A DNA stretch of 20,542 nt, from NCBI GenBank assembly GCA_009746045.1, contig RPFO01001832.1, positions 1 to 20,542 of the forward strand. The letters run 5' to 3'. The stretch is from Mesostigma viride (taxonomy: Eukaryota; Streptophyta; Mesostigmatophyceae; Mesostigmatales; Mesostigmataceae). The first letter of the stretch is position 1. Each line of letters opens with the position of its first letter. This document shows, piece by piece, positions 1 through 8,213 of the stretch. A model generated the notes under the pieces. That model was not told the origin of the DNA, made no database searches, and worked only from the letters and a program-made list of their open reading frames with translations. The position numbers were made by a program, and so were the translations under genes.

Positions 1-972
<972 letters not shown>

Positions 973-1078
973 TAACTATTTATTATAAAAATATATTATA
1001 TTATTTTTTATAGTTGTTCTTATTCTATGTTATATTAATTAACAAAAAATAATTTTAAGTATCTAAATAAAAAGAAAT

Positions 1079-1108
1079 TTTAAAAGATCTTCGAGCAGAC
1101 CATATAAT
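1079..1108 (+). promoter_or_regulatory. Candidate rbcL promoter (PEP/sigma70 type)
   Basis: A perfect -10 TATAAT lies at 1103-1108. A weak -35 (TTTAAA, 1079-1084, 4 of 6 matches) sits 18 bp upstream. Initiation would fall near 1115, giving a leader of about 35 nt with a strong Shine-Dalgarno. The -10 is convincing, while the -35 may be chance in AT-rich DNA. The right-arm copy is at 19457-19486. Confidence 0.5.
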
Positions 1109-1148
1109 AATATAGAAACTTATAGATTAATTTGTACGGAGGTACAGA

Positions 1149-2576
1149 ATGTCACCAAAAACTGAAACTAAAGCAGGCACTGGATTTAAAGCTGGTGTTA
1201 AGGATTACAAACTTACTTATTACACTCCAGATTATGTAGTAAAAGATACAGATATCCTTGCAGCTTTCCGTATGACACCTCAACCTGGCGTTCCACCAGA
1301 AGAATGTGGTGCAGCGGTTGCAGCTGAATCTTCCACTGGTACATGGACTACTGTATGGACTGATGGTCTAACTTCTTTAGATCGTTACAAAGGTAGATGC
1401 TATGATCTTGAACCAGTAGCTGGCGAAGAGAATCAGTACATTGCATATGTAGCGTATCCAATTGATTTATTTGAAGAAGGTTCTGTAACTAACCTTTTCA
1501 CTTCTATTGTTGGTAACGTATTTGGATTCAAAGCTTTAAGAGCTCTACGTTTAGAAGATTTAAGAATTCCAGTAGCATATGTAAAAACTTTCCAAGGACC
1601 ACCTCATGGTATTCAAGTAGAAAGAGATAAATTAAACAAATATGGACGTCCTTTATTAGGATGTACTATTAAGCCAAAATTAGGTCTTTCTGCTAAAAAC
1701 TACGGTCGTGCTTGTTATGAATGTTTACGTGGTGGTTTAGACTTCACTAAAGACGATGAAAACGTTAACTCTCAACCATTTATGCGTTGGAGAGATAGAT
1801 TCTTATTCGTAGCAGAAGCTATTTTCAAATCTCAATCTGAAACAGGCGAAATTAAAGGACACTATTTAAACGCAACAGCTGCTACTTGTGAAGAAATGCT
1901 AAAAAGAGCTGCTTATGCAAAAGAATTAGGTGTGCCTATTATTATGCATGACTACTTAACTGGTGGTTTCACAGCAAATACTAGCTTAGCTGCTTATTGT
2001 CGTGATAATGGTTTATTACTTCACATTCACCGTGCGATGCACGCTGTAATTGATAGACAAAAAAACCATGGTATTCACTTCCGTGTATTAGCTAAAGCTC
2101 TTCGTTTATCTGGTGGTGACCATCTTCACTCTGGTACTGTTGTAGGTAAACTAGAAGGTGAACGTGAAGTTACTTTAGGTTTCGTTGATCTAATGCGTGA
2201 TGATTACATCGAAAAAGATAGAAGTAGAGGTGTTTACTTCACTCAAGATTGGTGTTCTATGGGTGGTGTTATGCCAGTTGCTTCTGGTGGTATTCATGTT
2301 TGGCACATGCCAGCTTTAACTGAAATTTTCGGTGATGATTCTTGTCTACAATTTGGTGGCGGTACTTTAGGACATCCTTGGGGTAATGCTCCTGGTGCTG
2401 TTGCTAACCGTGTTGCATTAGAAGCTTGTGTACAAGCTCGTAACGAAGGTCGTGACCTTGCTCGTGAAGGTAATGATGTTATCAGAGCTGCATGTAAGTG
2501 GTCTCCTGAACTAGCTGCTGCATGTGAAGTTTGGAAAGAAATTAAGTTTGAATTCGAGACAATCGATACTCTATAA
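1149..2576 (+). CDS. rbcL: Rubisco large subunit (form I, green type), left-arm copy
   Basis: Catalyses carboxylation or oxygenation of ribulose-1,5-bisphosphate in the stroma, as an L8S8 complex with the small subunit, which is not in this window. It is 475 residues, the same length as spinach, so standard numbering applies. K175 lies in the KPKLGLS motif. The carbamylated K201 with D203 and E204 is in [12 protein letters not shown]294 and R295 are in HIHRAMHA. Loop-6 K334 is in VVGKLEGE. The DWCSMGG stretch resembles green algal sequences more than land-plant ones. GGAGG at 1138-1142 is a strong Shine-Dalgarno 6 nt before the ATG and fixes the start. Codon use looks more polished than in the neighbours (fewer A/T third positions), as expected for a highly expressed plastid gene. 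It is followed by a strong palindromic hairpin. Confidence 0.98.
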   Translation: MSPKTETKAGTGFKAGVKDYKLTYYTPDYVVKDTDILAAFRMTPQPGVPPEECGAAVAAESSTGTWTTVWTDGLTSLDRYKGRCYDLEPVAGEENQYIAYVAYPIDLFEEGSVTNLFTSIVGNVFGFKALRALRLEDLRIPVAYVKTFQGPPHGIQVERDKLNKYGRPLLGCTIKPKLGLSAKNYGRACYECLRGGLDFTKDDENVNSQPFMRWRDRFLFVAEAIFKSQSETGEIKGHYLNATAATCEEMLKRAAYAKELGVPIIMHDYLTGGFTANTSLAAYCRDNGLLLHIHRAMHAVIDRQKNHGIHFRVLAKALRLSGGDHLHSGTVVGKLEGEREVTLGFVDLMRDDYIEKDRSRGVYFTQDWCSMGGVMPVASGGIHVWHMPALTEIFGDDSCLQFGGGTLGHPWGNAPGAVANRVALEACVQARNEGRDLAREGNDVIRAACKWSPELAAACEVWKEIKFEFETIDTL

Positions 2577-2590
2577 TTTTTTTGTAACCT

Positions 2591-2637
2591 AAAAAAAATG
2601 GAAATTTTTGCTGATAGCAAAAATTTCCATTTTTTTT
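2591..2637. terminator. Bidirectional rbcL 3' hairpin
   Basis: A perfect 22-bp stem (2591-2612 with 2616-2637) has a 3-nt GAT loop and starts 14 nt after the rbcL stop. The A8 and T8 ends make it terminator-like on both strands. Convergent ssrA-trnI transcripts arrive from the other side, so one hairpin could end or stabilise both. Plastid 3' hairpins often protect mRNA ends more than they terminate. The right-arm copy is at 17928-17974. Confidence 0.85.
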
Positions 2638-2772
2638 TATATTTTATTGTTTTAGTAAATACAAAAATTGAATATATATTGATAAATAAAAATTCGAGAA
2701 AAAATATTCATTGAATTAGTTTGAGTATTTTAATATATTTACGTTCTTTTTATTGAGTAAAAATATAATTAA

Positions 2773-2859
2773 TGCATCCAGCTGGATTCGAACCAGCGAT
2801 GTCTCTTTCGAGATAACGGATTATGAGTCCGCCGCCTTCGGCCTCTCGGCAATAGATGC
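2773..2859 (-). tRNA. trnI-CAU: tRNA-Ile(CAU), AUA-decoding, with a long variable arm
   Basis: An 87-nt cloverleaf. The acceptor GCATCTA pairs with TGGATGC, and the discriminator base is A73; CCA is not encoded. The anticodon stem GCGGA/TCCGT closes the loop CTCATAA, giving anticodon CAT. The T arm is GCTGG-TTCGAAT-CCAGC. The acceptor and anticodon loop resemble plastid trnI-CAU (land-plant form begins GCATCCA and ends TGGATGCA), in which C34 becomes lysidine to read AUA. Unusually, the variable region is about 18 nt with a TCTC-GAAA-GAGA hairpin, a class II feature normally of Leu, Ser or bacterial Tyr tRNAs. The D arm (GCCGAGAGGCCGAAGGC) also looks class II. The alternative is elongator tRNA-Met or a Ser/Tyr-derived chimera. 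Ile is preferred from the acceptor. Confidence 0.8.
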
Positions 2860-2893
2860 TATTTTATGAACTACTTTTTTATTATATATTATT

Positions 2894-2917
2894 TATAGAA
2901 AATAACTATTTTCTATA
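2894..2917. other. Hairpin between ssrA and trnI
   Basis: TATAGAAAATA at 2894-2904 pairs with TATTTTCTATA at 2907-2917, an 11-bp perfect AT-rich palindrome with a 2-nt centre. It lies in the 108-nt spacer of the ssrA-trnI unit. No T-run follows it on the minus strand, so it is more likely a processing or stability element than a terminator, or simply chance. The right-arm copy is at 17648-17671. Confidence 0.45.
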
Positions 2918-2967
2918 TAAATAAATTAAAAAATATTTTTTCTTTTTATACCATATGTTTTTTCTTA

Positions 2968-3323
2968 TGGAGCTGGCGGGTTTTGAACCCGCGTCCGCTT
3001 TAGTTTGATCTCTTCTTTGTATTCACAAGTTTAGCTTTGCTAATCCACAAAGCTGGAGCTTGAAAAGCTAAAAAAAATTATTTCTACATTATTTGTAAAG
3101 AAACAAAAACTATTATTTAATTTGTTTTATAACAATTGTATTTAACAAATCAAAAATGCTCGAAGTTATCAAAAAACTTTTAAACAGCTACGGCTGTCTT
3201 ACGATTAAAAGGTAAAATATTGTTAGCATTTATTTGCAATTGAACTCAAGTTTACGAGATTGGTTCATTCTCGACTTGCTTGTAAGAAGATATATACTAA
3301 AACGTCGAAACCATTTCAACCCC
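2968..3323 (-). ncRNA. ssrA: Plastid tmRNA (transfer-messenger RNA), left-arm copy
   Basis: Rescues stalled plastid ribosomes (with SmpB) and adds a degradation tag. One-piece tmRNA of 356 nt. The 5' end GGGGTTGAAATGGTTTCGAC carries the conserved TTTCGAC of the tRNA-like domain. The 3' end has T arm GCGGG-TTCAAAA-CCCGC and acceptor strand CAGCTCC plus A. The 7-bp acceptor has G3-U70, the alanine identity pair, so it should be charged with alanine. CCA is not encoded. The internal reading frame lies at 3227-3180. It is transcribed toward trnI and away from ycf3, from a nearby TATAAT promoter candidate. Helix details are given under the right-arm copy. Confidence 0.96.
3180..3227 (-). other. 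tmRNA tag reading frame (15 codons + TAA)
   Basis: Reads A N N I L P F N R K T A V A V and stop, beginning at the GCT resume codon. The ANNI start resembles cyanobacterial tags and the AVAV end gives the hydrophobic C-terminus expected by Clp-type proteases. From memory this equals the tag recorded for the Mesostigma viride plastid, which is my main clue to the organism. That identity was not searched. Confidence 0.93.
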
Positions 3324-3338
3324 ATTTGTTTGTTTTTA

Positions 3339-3368
3339 ATTATACACAAAGCATAATTTATTTGACAC
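3339..3368 (-). promoter_or_regulatory. Candidate ssrA promoter
   Basis: On the minus strand, TATAAT at 3344-3339 ends 15 nt before the mature tmRNA 5' end. GTGTCA (4 of 6 to TTGACA) lies 18 bp further upstream at 3368-3363. Initiation would leave a short leader of about 8 nt to be trimmed. Position and the perfect -10 make this a good candidate. Confidence 0.6.
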
Positions 3369-3831
3369 TAAAAAACTTTATAAATTCATTGATACTGTTA
3401 TATTATCACTTATATTTACATTTTATTAAAAATTATACATTGTATACATTTTTTGCTTTTCCCTAAATTATTCACCTTGTGATTTTTTTTTCGAACAAAA
3501 TCCTCAGATCATTTATTGTTTCCAATCAAATTTGAAGAGTACGTATAAATTGAAATTCCAATTAAACCAGATCGATTCTGTTTCAATGATTCAGGGGTTT
3601 TATCTAAGAGGGCAAATTCTTCTTGACTGAATTTTAGATGAAGCACTTTCTTTTGTACTTCTTATGTTCCATTTTTATTGTCTTCAGTCCAAAGCAAAAA
3701 TATTTTTTTTACATTGTACTTTTTTTAATATTTCAGTCCAGTCTTCATTTATTATCTTTTTTAATAATTTACAATTTATTTATCAAATAATGATTCATTC
3801 TTATTAGTAAATAAACTTATCATAAGAATAT
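3345..3831. other. ycf3-ssrA spacer, with an unassigned short open frame
   Basis: About 490 bp with no recognised gene. On the minus strand, 3661-3509 is open for 50 codons to a TGA, with a possible GTG start at 3646. It contains QEEFALLDKTPESLKQ, which looks protein-like and is more GC-balanced than the surroundings. I see no ATG, no Shine-Dalgarno and no family match. Upstream, a second frame reads DWTEILKKVQCKKNIFALD before a stop, so a decayed gene is possible. Same in the right arm at 16904-17056. Confidence 0.25.
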
Positions 3832-4353
3832 TTATAAATTGATGTTATCTTCTATACGTCCAGTTATTTTTAGCCAATTTTGTGCTTCAATATAACTATT
3901 AGGAGCTAATCGTATTGCTTGTTTCCAATACGAAGCAGCTTGATTAAAAAGAATTTCTGAAGTTGCTATGTTACCTTCTTCAATAGCTTGTTCTCCTCGA
4001 TAATGATAAATAACTGCAATATTATTTAATGCTTGAGGAAGAGATGGATTTCTTTCAATTGCTTGATAATAATATTCTAAAGCTTTTCCATGCTCTCCAT
4101 TACTTGTATGAATTAATCCAATATTATATAAAATATAACTGCGGTCATATGGATCTATTTCTAATCTCATCGCCTCATAATAATTTTGTAAAGCTTCTGC
4201 GTATTCACCTTCTGCTTGAGCTGACATTCCATCTCTATAATAACTAAAAGCTGCTTTTTCTCGTACAGTAGTAGGTAAAACTTTTAAGATAATATCGGCA
4301 ACTACAGTAAAAGTTTTATCTATAAAATTGTCATTTTTTTGAGACCTTGGCAT
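3832..4353 (-). CDS. ycf3: Photosystem I assembly protein Ycf3, left-arm copy
   Basis: A thylakoid-associated chaperone needed to assemble the photosystem I core, working with Ycf4. It has 173 residues against about 168-172 in other plastids, and starts [10 protein letters not shown]. Three tetratricopeptide repeats fall at about residues 35-68, 72-105 and 120-153, with the typical small/large residue pattern ([36 protein letters not shown]). The gene is uninterrupted, unlike land-plant ycf3, which has one or two group II introns. The ATG at 4353 is the first in frame; no Shine-Dalgarno is evident. It is co-oriented with ssrA, about 510 bp upstream of it, and divergent from trnA. Confidence 0.96.
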   Translation of the reverse strand: MPRSQKNDNFIDKTFTVVADIILKVLPTTVREKAAFSYYRDGMSAQAEGEYAEALQNYYEAMRLEIDPYDRSYILYNIGLIHTSNGEHGKALEYYYQAIERNPSLPQALNNIAVIYHYRGEQAIEEGNIATSEILFNQAASYWKQAIRLAPNSYIEAQNWLKITGRIEDNINL

Positions 4354-4409
4354 TGATTTGTTTAAGATAGTAAAAATTAAAATGAAAAAAAGAAATTGCT
4401 CTGATTAAT

Positions 4410-4439
4410 GAGAGAAAAATTATTAATATTTTGTCTCTC
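4410..4439. other. Hairpin in the ycf3 leader region
   Basis: GAGAGAAAAAT at 4410-4420 can pair with ATTTT and TCTCTC at 4428-4439, with one bulged G. It lies about 57 nt upstream of the ycf3 ATG and could be a 5' UTR structure. Evidence is only the inverted repeat. Confidence 0.35.
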
Positions 4440-4599
4440 TAAACATTAGATTGTTCTTATATTAATTGTAGTACTGTTTTTTAAAACCAGAATCTTTTTG
4501 TAATAAATTTGAAATTTAATGTGTATATAGTAATGTTATCATTATGTCTATATAAAAAAAAATTTTTTTGTTTATTTAATAATAATCTTAATTATTAAA

Positions 4600-4672
4600 G
4601 GGGTTATAGCTCAGTTGGAAGAGTATCTCAATGGCATTGAGAAAGTCAGCGGTTCAAACCCGCTTAACTCCA
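4600..4672 (+). tRNA. trnA-GGC: tRNA-Ala(GGC), left-arm copy
   Basis: A 73-nt cloverleaf. Acceptor GGGGTTA pairs with TAACTCC and contains the G3-U70 alanine identity pair, with discriminator A73. D arm GCTC/GAGT. Anticodon stem TCTCA/TGAGA with loop ATGGCAT gives anticodon GGC. T arm AGCGG-TTCAAAC-CCGCT. CCA is not encoded. It should read GCC and GCU; the usual plastid tRNA-Ala is UGC, in the rRNA operon. A GGC isoacceptor is familiar from cyanobacteria and red algal plastids but uncommon in green ones. It sits directly upstream of the ribosomal-protein cluster on the same strand. Confidence 0.92.
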
Positions 4673-4762
4673 TCTGTATATATTAATTTGGCTGTTTCAG
4701 TTATATTTAGTACTAGAAACATTTTGAATCTTTCGATAAAATAAGCATTGTTTTGTCATATT

Positions 4763-4792
4763 TTGACAGAATTTTATTCAAATATGAATAAT
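4763..4792 (+). promoter_or_regulatory. Candidate promoter of the rpl23-rpl36 operon
   Basis: A perfect -35 TTGACA (4763-4768), 18-bp spacer and -10 AATAAT (4787-4792, 5 of 6). Initiation would fall near 4800, giving a leader of about 97 nt for rpl23. The best promoter match in the window. Right-arm copy at 15773-15802. Confidence 0.65.
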
Positions 4793-4896
4793 ATATATTT
4801 TTGTATGTATTCTTATAAAAATATATATTAATAGATGCATAAAAAAATCTGTTTTTGTATTGGCGCATCACACAAAAATTATAAGTAAGAAATAGT

Positions 4897-5175
4897 ATGA
4901 TTGATATTGTAAAATATCCTGTCCTTACTGAAAAAGCCACTCGTCTATTGGAAAATAATCAATATACTTTTGATGTGGATCCGAAAGCTAATAAAATTAC
5001 TATAAAAGCTTTAATAGAAGATTTTTTTAATGTTAAAGTGCTTTCAGTGAATACACATAGACCGCCAAGAAAAAAAAGACGTATTGGCAGATCTGAAGGA
5101 TACCGTCCTAATTATAAAAGAGTCATTGTCACTTTAAAAACAGGTGACTCTATAAAATTACTTCCAGAAACTTAA
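4897..5175 (+). CDS. rpl23: Ribosomal protein uL23 (L23), left-arm copy
   Basis: A 92-residue large-subunit protein that lines the polypeptide exit tunnel and binds 23S rRNA domain III; length is typical of plastid L23. Starts [19 protein letters not shown], the standard L23 N-terminus. The basic [10 protein letters not shown] loop and the end of the fold ([14 protein letters not shown]) are present. First gene of the cluster; rpl3 and rpl4, which precede it in bacteria, are absent as in most plastids. rpl2 starts 30 nt after the stop. No strong Shine-Dalgarno. Confidence 0.95.
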   Translation: MIDIVKYPVLTEKATRLLENNQYTFDVDPKANKITIKALIEDFFNVKVLSVNTHRPPRKKRRIGRSEGYRPNYKRVIVTLKTGDSIKLLPET

Positions 5176-5205
5176 TTATCGTAGCATTTTTATTATCCTA
5201 TTTCT

Positions 5206-6036
5206 ATGGGGATTCGTTTATACAAGGCTTATACACCAGGTACACGCAATCGATCTGTTTTAGAATTTAATGATATAACAAAAACCAATCCAGAAAAATC
5301 ATTAACTTATCATAGACATAGATCAAAAGGACGTAATAATAGAGGTATTATTACTATAAGACATAGAGGAGGAGGACATAAGAGATTATGTCGTCTGATA
5401 GATTTTACAAGAGAAAAAAATATTCCTGCTACAGTTGCAAGTATTGAATATGATCCTAATAGAAATTGCAGGATTGCTCTTTTATACTATAAAAATGGAA
5501 TCAAAAGATATATCATTCACCCTCGCGGTTTATCTGTAGGCAAGGAAATTGTATCTTCTGTAGAAGCACCTTTATCTGTAGGGAATTCTTTACCATTAAA
5601 TAAAATTCCTCTTGGAACTGGGATACATAATATAGAATTGTCTCCAGGACAAGGTGGTCAACTCGCACGTGCAGCAGGCGCGGTTGCTCAATTGATTGCA
5701 AAAGAGGGAAAATTTGTGACAGTCAGATTACCTTCTGGCGAAGTAAGATTAATTCTTAAGGAATGTTGGGCAACAATAGGACAAGTAGGAAATGTTGATG
5801 CTAATAACATTACCATTGGGAAAGCAGGTAGAACACGTTGGTTAGGTAAAAGACCAGTAGTAAGAGGCGTTGTAATGAATCCTGTCGATCACCCTCATGG
5901 TGGTGGTGAAGGAAGATCTCCTATTGGAAGACCTAAACCAGTTTCTCCGTGGGGAAAAACCGCTTTAGGAGCAAAAACTAGAAAACGTAAAAAATATAGT
6001 GATGTTCTTATCATTCGACGTCGTAAATCTGCTTAA
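5206..6036 (+). CDS. rpl2: Ribosomal protein uL2 (L2), left-arm copy
   Basis: A 276-residue protein at the peptidyl-transferase centre and subunit interface. It has the RNA-binding OB-like N-terminal domain ([16 protein letters not shown]), the SH3-like domain ([23 protein letters not shown]), and the C-terminal [14 protein letters not shown] motif with His229, the residue linked to peptidyl transfer in bacteria. The gene is uninterrupted, unlike most land plants, whose rpl2 has a group II intron. Start [17 protein letters not shown] is standard. No clear Shine-Dalgarno, so it may rely on coupling to rpl23, 30 nt upstream. Confidence 0.97.
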   Translation: MGIRLYKAYTPGTRNRSVLEFNDITKTNPEKSLTYHRHRSKGRNNRGIITIRHRGGGHKRLCRLIDFTREKNIPATVASIEYDPNRNCRIALLYYKNGIKRYIIHPRGLSVGKEIVSSVEAPLSVGNSLPLNKIPLGTGIHNIELSPGQGGQLARAAGAVAQLIAKEGKFVTVRLPSGEVRLILKECWATIGQVGNVDANNITIGKAGRTRWLGKRPVVRGVVMNPVDHPHGGGEGRSPIGRPKPVSPWGKTALGAKTRKRKKYSDVLIIRRRKSA

Positions 6037-6112
6037 TTCTTCATTTTTTCTATTAATTGCAATAAAACAATAATATAAATAATAGATTGATTAATCAAAA
6101 GGATAGTTTATA

Positions 6113-6394
6113 ATGGCACGTTCTCTAAAAAAGGGCCCTTTTGTTGCCGATCATCTTTTAAAAAAAATTGAGTTTCTCAATGTCAAAAAAGAAAAAAAAG
6201 TTATTACAACTTGGTCTCGAGGATCTACTATTCTGCCGATTATGATTGGGCATACTATAGCCGTTCATAATGGACGTGAACATTTACCAATTTTTATAAC
6301 AGATCAAATGGTAGGTCATAAATTGGGTGAATTTTCACCCACTCGAACTTTCCGTGGGCATACAAAAAGTGATAAAAAATCTCGTCGTCCTTAA
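6113..6394 (+). CDS. rps19: Ribosomal protein uS19 (S19), left-arm copy
   Basis: A 93-residue small-subunit head protein, close to the usual 92. N-terminus [19 protein letters not shown] and C-terminal signature [21 protein letters not shown] are both present. It partners S13 near the A-site finger. A possible AAGGAT Shine-Dalgarno lies about 10 nt upstream. It follows rpl2 by 76 nt, and rpl22 follows by 20 nt, the usual S10-operon order. Confidence 0.97.
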   Translation: MARSLKKGPFVADHLLKKIEFLNVKKEKKVITTWSRGSTILPIMIGHTIAVHNGREHLPIFITDQMVGHKLGEFSPTRTFRGHTKSDKKSRRP

Positions 6395-6414
6395 GGATAG
6401 GAGAAAAATTTTTA

Positions 6415-6774
6415 ATGAATATGACTAGAGATGCGGATCTTAAAGTGAAAGCAGTAGCAAGAGGAGTATTTATGTCTCCTCAAAAAGTACGTAGAGTATT
6501 AGACCAAATTCGTGGTCGTTCCTATGAAGAAGCTTTAATGATATTACAGTTTATGCCTTATAGAGCATGTGAACCTATATCTAAAGTATTGTATTCAGCA
6601 GCAGCTAATGCAAAAAATAATTTAGGTCTTACTAAAGCTAGTTTATCTATCAGTGAAGCAAAAGTAGATAAAGGACCTATATTAAAAAGATTTAGACCAA
6701 GAGCACAGGGAAGAGGTTTTCCTATTCGTAAACCAACATGTCAAATTAGTATTACTGTTCAAAGTATTAAATAA
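6415..6774 (+). CDS. rpl22: Ribosomal protein uL22 (L22), left-arm copy
   Basis: A 119-residue protein whose long beta-hairpin reaches the exit-tunnel constriction. [32 protein letters not shown] is the helical core, and the hairpin end is [25 protein letters not shown] at 6399-6403 is 11 nt before the ATG at 6415 and 17 nt before a second ATG at 6421, so the first is preferred, though both are possible. rpl22 is kept in most green plastids but has moved to the nucleus in legumes. Confidence 0.95.
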   Translation: MNMTRDADLKVKAVARGVFMSPQKVRRVLDQIRGRSYEEALMILQFMPYRACEPISKVLYSAAANAKNNLGLTKASLSISEAKVDKGPILKRFRPRAQGRGFPIRKPTCQISITVQSIK

Positions 6775-6820
6775 ATTGAATAATTTTCTTAGTGATATAT
6801 TTTACACAGGATAAAAGAAC

Positions 6821-7462
6821 ATGGGACAAAAGATTCATCCTCTTGGGTTTCGGCTTGGAGTTACACAAGAACATCGTGCCCATTGGTTTGCAAAACCTTC
6901 TGAATATAAGTTTTTAGTAGAAGAAGATAATTATATACGTAAATATTTAAATGCAAAATTAGCTAATGCTGGTGTTGCACGAATTGATATTCAACGTAAA
7001 GCAGATCAAGTGGAGATTGAAATATATACAGCTCGTCCTGGACTTGTTGTTGGACGTACAGGAAAGGGAATTGAAAATTTAATCAGAGATTTACAAGATA
7101 AATTAAGAAATAAACGAAAGTTTAGAATCACAATCACTTATCTTCAAGAACCTGATTTAGAATCTACTCTTATTGGAGAATTTATTGCACAAAGACTTCA
7201 AGAAAGAAAACCTTTCCGACGTGCTATCAGACAAGCAGTTCAACGAGCTAAAAGAGCAGGCGTACAAGGAATTAAAATTCAAGTTGCTGGCAGATTAAAT
7301 GGCGCTGAAATTGCTAGAAGTGAATGGGTACGTGAAGGTAGAGTGCCTTTACAAACTCTGCGTGCAGATATTGATTATAGTCATTGCCAAGCAAAAACTA
7401 TTTATGGCATTATTGGTATCAAAGTTTGGATATTTAAAGGTGAAAAAATATCTATTAATTAA
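6821..7462 (+). CDS. rps3: Ribosomal protein uS3 (S3), left-arm copy
   Basis: A 213-residue small-subunit protein at the mRNA entry channel. The N-terminus [13 protein letters not shown] is the plastid/bacterial signature. A KH domain carries the GXXG loop G78-R-T-G81, and the C-terminal domain has [13 protein letters not shown] (157-169) and the [16 protein letters not shown] block. AGGA at 6808-6811 is a modest Shine-Dalgarno 9 nt upstream. It follows rpl22 by 46 nt. The stop codon lies inside a strong hairpin. Confidence 0.97.
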   Translation: MGQKIHPLGFRLGVTQEHRAHWFAKPSEYKFLVEEDNYIRKYLNAKLANAGVARIDIQRKADQVEIEIYTARPGLVVGRTGKGIENLIRDLQDKLRNKRKFRITITYLQEPDLESTLIGEFIAQRLQERKPFRRAIRQAVQRAKRAGVQGIKIQVAGRLNGAEIARSEWVREGRVPLQTLRADIDYSHCQAKTIYGIIGIKVWIFKGEKISIN

Positions 7463-7483
7463 TTAATAAATAGATATTTTTTC
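7442..7483 (+). terminator. Hairpin overlapping the rps3 stop codon
   Basis: GAAAAAATATCTATT (7442-7456) pairs with AATAGATATTTTTTC (7469-7483), a 15-bp stem with a 12-nt AT loop. The stop TAA (7460-7462) is in the loop. The 3' arm ends in T6, so it looks like an intrinsic terminator, but rpl16 continues the operon 81 nt later. A role in attenuation, processing or mRNA end protection is inferred. Right-arm copy at 13082-13123. Confidence 0.55.
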
Positions 7484-7543
7484 CATTTCTCATTATTTAC
7501 TTTTTTGGCAATTATGTGTATTTAGATTAAAGAGATTAAGATT

Positions 7544-7954
7544 ATGTTAAGCCCAAAAAGAACTAAATTTAGACGACATCACAGAGGGAAAATGAGAGGC
7601 GTTGCTACTCGAGGCAATAAAGTGTCTTTTGGTGATTTTGGATTAAAAACATTAGAACCAGGGTGGCTTACTTCACGTCAAATTGAAGCTGGCAGACGTG
7701 CTATGACTAGATATACACGTCGTGGCGGTCAATTATGGATTCGTGTTTTTCCTGATAAACCTGTAACTATTCGCCCAGCAGAAACCCGTATGGGTTCTGG
7801 AAAAGGATCTCCTGAATATTGGGTTGCTGTAGTAAAACCTGGTACCATATTATATGAAATGAAAGGTGTAACTCCAGAAATTGCACGTAGTGCTATGCGA
7901 GTCGCTGGATTCAAAATGCCAGTAAAAACTCAATTTGTAGTGCGTGATGTTTAA
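7544..7954 (+). CDS. rpl16: Ribosomal protein uL16 (L16), left-arm copy
   Basis: A 136-residue protein that helps place the acceptor end of A-site tRNA; length is standard. [15 protein letters not shown] is the N-terminal signature and [19 protein letters not shown] the central one. The gene is uninterrupted; many land plants and some green algae have an rpl16 group II intron splitting the first codons. rpl29 and rps17, which follow rpl16 in bacteria, are absent here; rpl14 comes next after an unusually long 259-nt spacer. Confidence 0.97.
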   Translation: MLSPKRTKFRRHHRGKMRGVATRGNKVSFGDFGLKTLEPGWLTSRQIEAGRRAMTRYTRRGGQLWIRVFPDKPVTIRPAETRMGSGKGSPEYWVAVVKPGTILYEMKGVTPEIARSAMRVAGFKMPVKTQFVVRDV

Positions 7955-8070
7955 TTCATTGTTGTTATTGATATATTTTTTCTTTTTATTATAAATCTTT
8001 GTTTATATATAAATTTTGTGAATATAAAATAAAGATTTATTTTATAAATAGCTATATTTTGATTATTTGC

Positions 8071-8093
8071 AATGTTTTTCAAACATTTTTTTT
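8071..8093 (+). terminator. Small stem-loop with T8 tail after rpl16
   Basis: AATGTTT (8071-8077) and AAACATT (8081-8087) form a 7-bp stem with a TTC loop, overlapping a T run to 8093. It has the form of an intrinsic terminator, but the stem is A/T-rich and weak. An outer inverted repeat, ATAAATCTTT (7991-8000) with AAAGATTTAT (8031-8040), lies upstream in the same spacer. Right-arm copy at 12472-12494. Confidence 0.4.
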
Positions 8094-8142
8094 GAAAGCT
8101 AAAGCGATATAGTTTGAAAATTTATGAAATACAACATATTTT

Positions 8143-8182
8143 CTCTTGTCCTGATAACATTTTCAATGCCATCGGACAAGAG
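8143..8182 (+). promoter_or_regulatory. GC-containing stem-loop just upstream of rpl14
   Basis: CTCTTGTCC (8143-8151) pairs with GGACAAGAG (8174-8182). Inside, GAT/ATC and CATT/AATG can extend the helix around a TTC loop. This is a long structured element 31 nt before the rpl14 ATG, where no Shine-Dalgarno is present. It is the most GC-rich structure of the spacer and could be a leader element, a protein-binding site or an mRNA end. Right-arm copy at 12383-12422. Confidence 0.5.
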
Positions 8183-8213
8183 TTTATTTTGATCTTTAAT
8201 ATTTAAAAATTTT

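Noticed and set aside
2294-2620. 108-codon frame opposite rbcL (and its mirror at 17945-18271)
   Set aside because: Entirely a shadow of the rbcL 3' end and terminator; no independent start signals.
2773-2859. tRNA-Ser or tRNA-Met call
   Set aside because: The long arm suggests Ser, but the anticodon is CAU and the discriminator is A. Elongator Met shares the loop, but the GCATCTA/TGGATGC acceptor fits plastid trnI-CAU.
3260-3466. 68-codon plus-strand frame
   Set aside because: Partly antisense to the tmRNA, with no family features; the DNA is explained by ssrA and its promoter.
4713-4940. 75-codon minus-strand frame upstream of rpl23
   Set aside because: Low-complexity Tyr/Asn/Lys composition from AT-rich DNA, and it overlaps the operon promoter and the rpl23 start.
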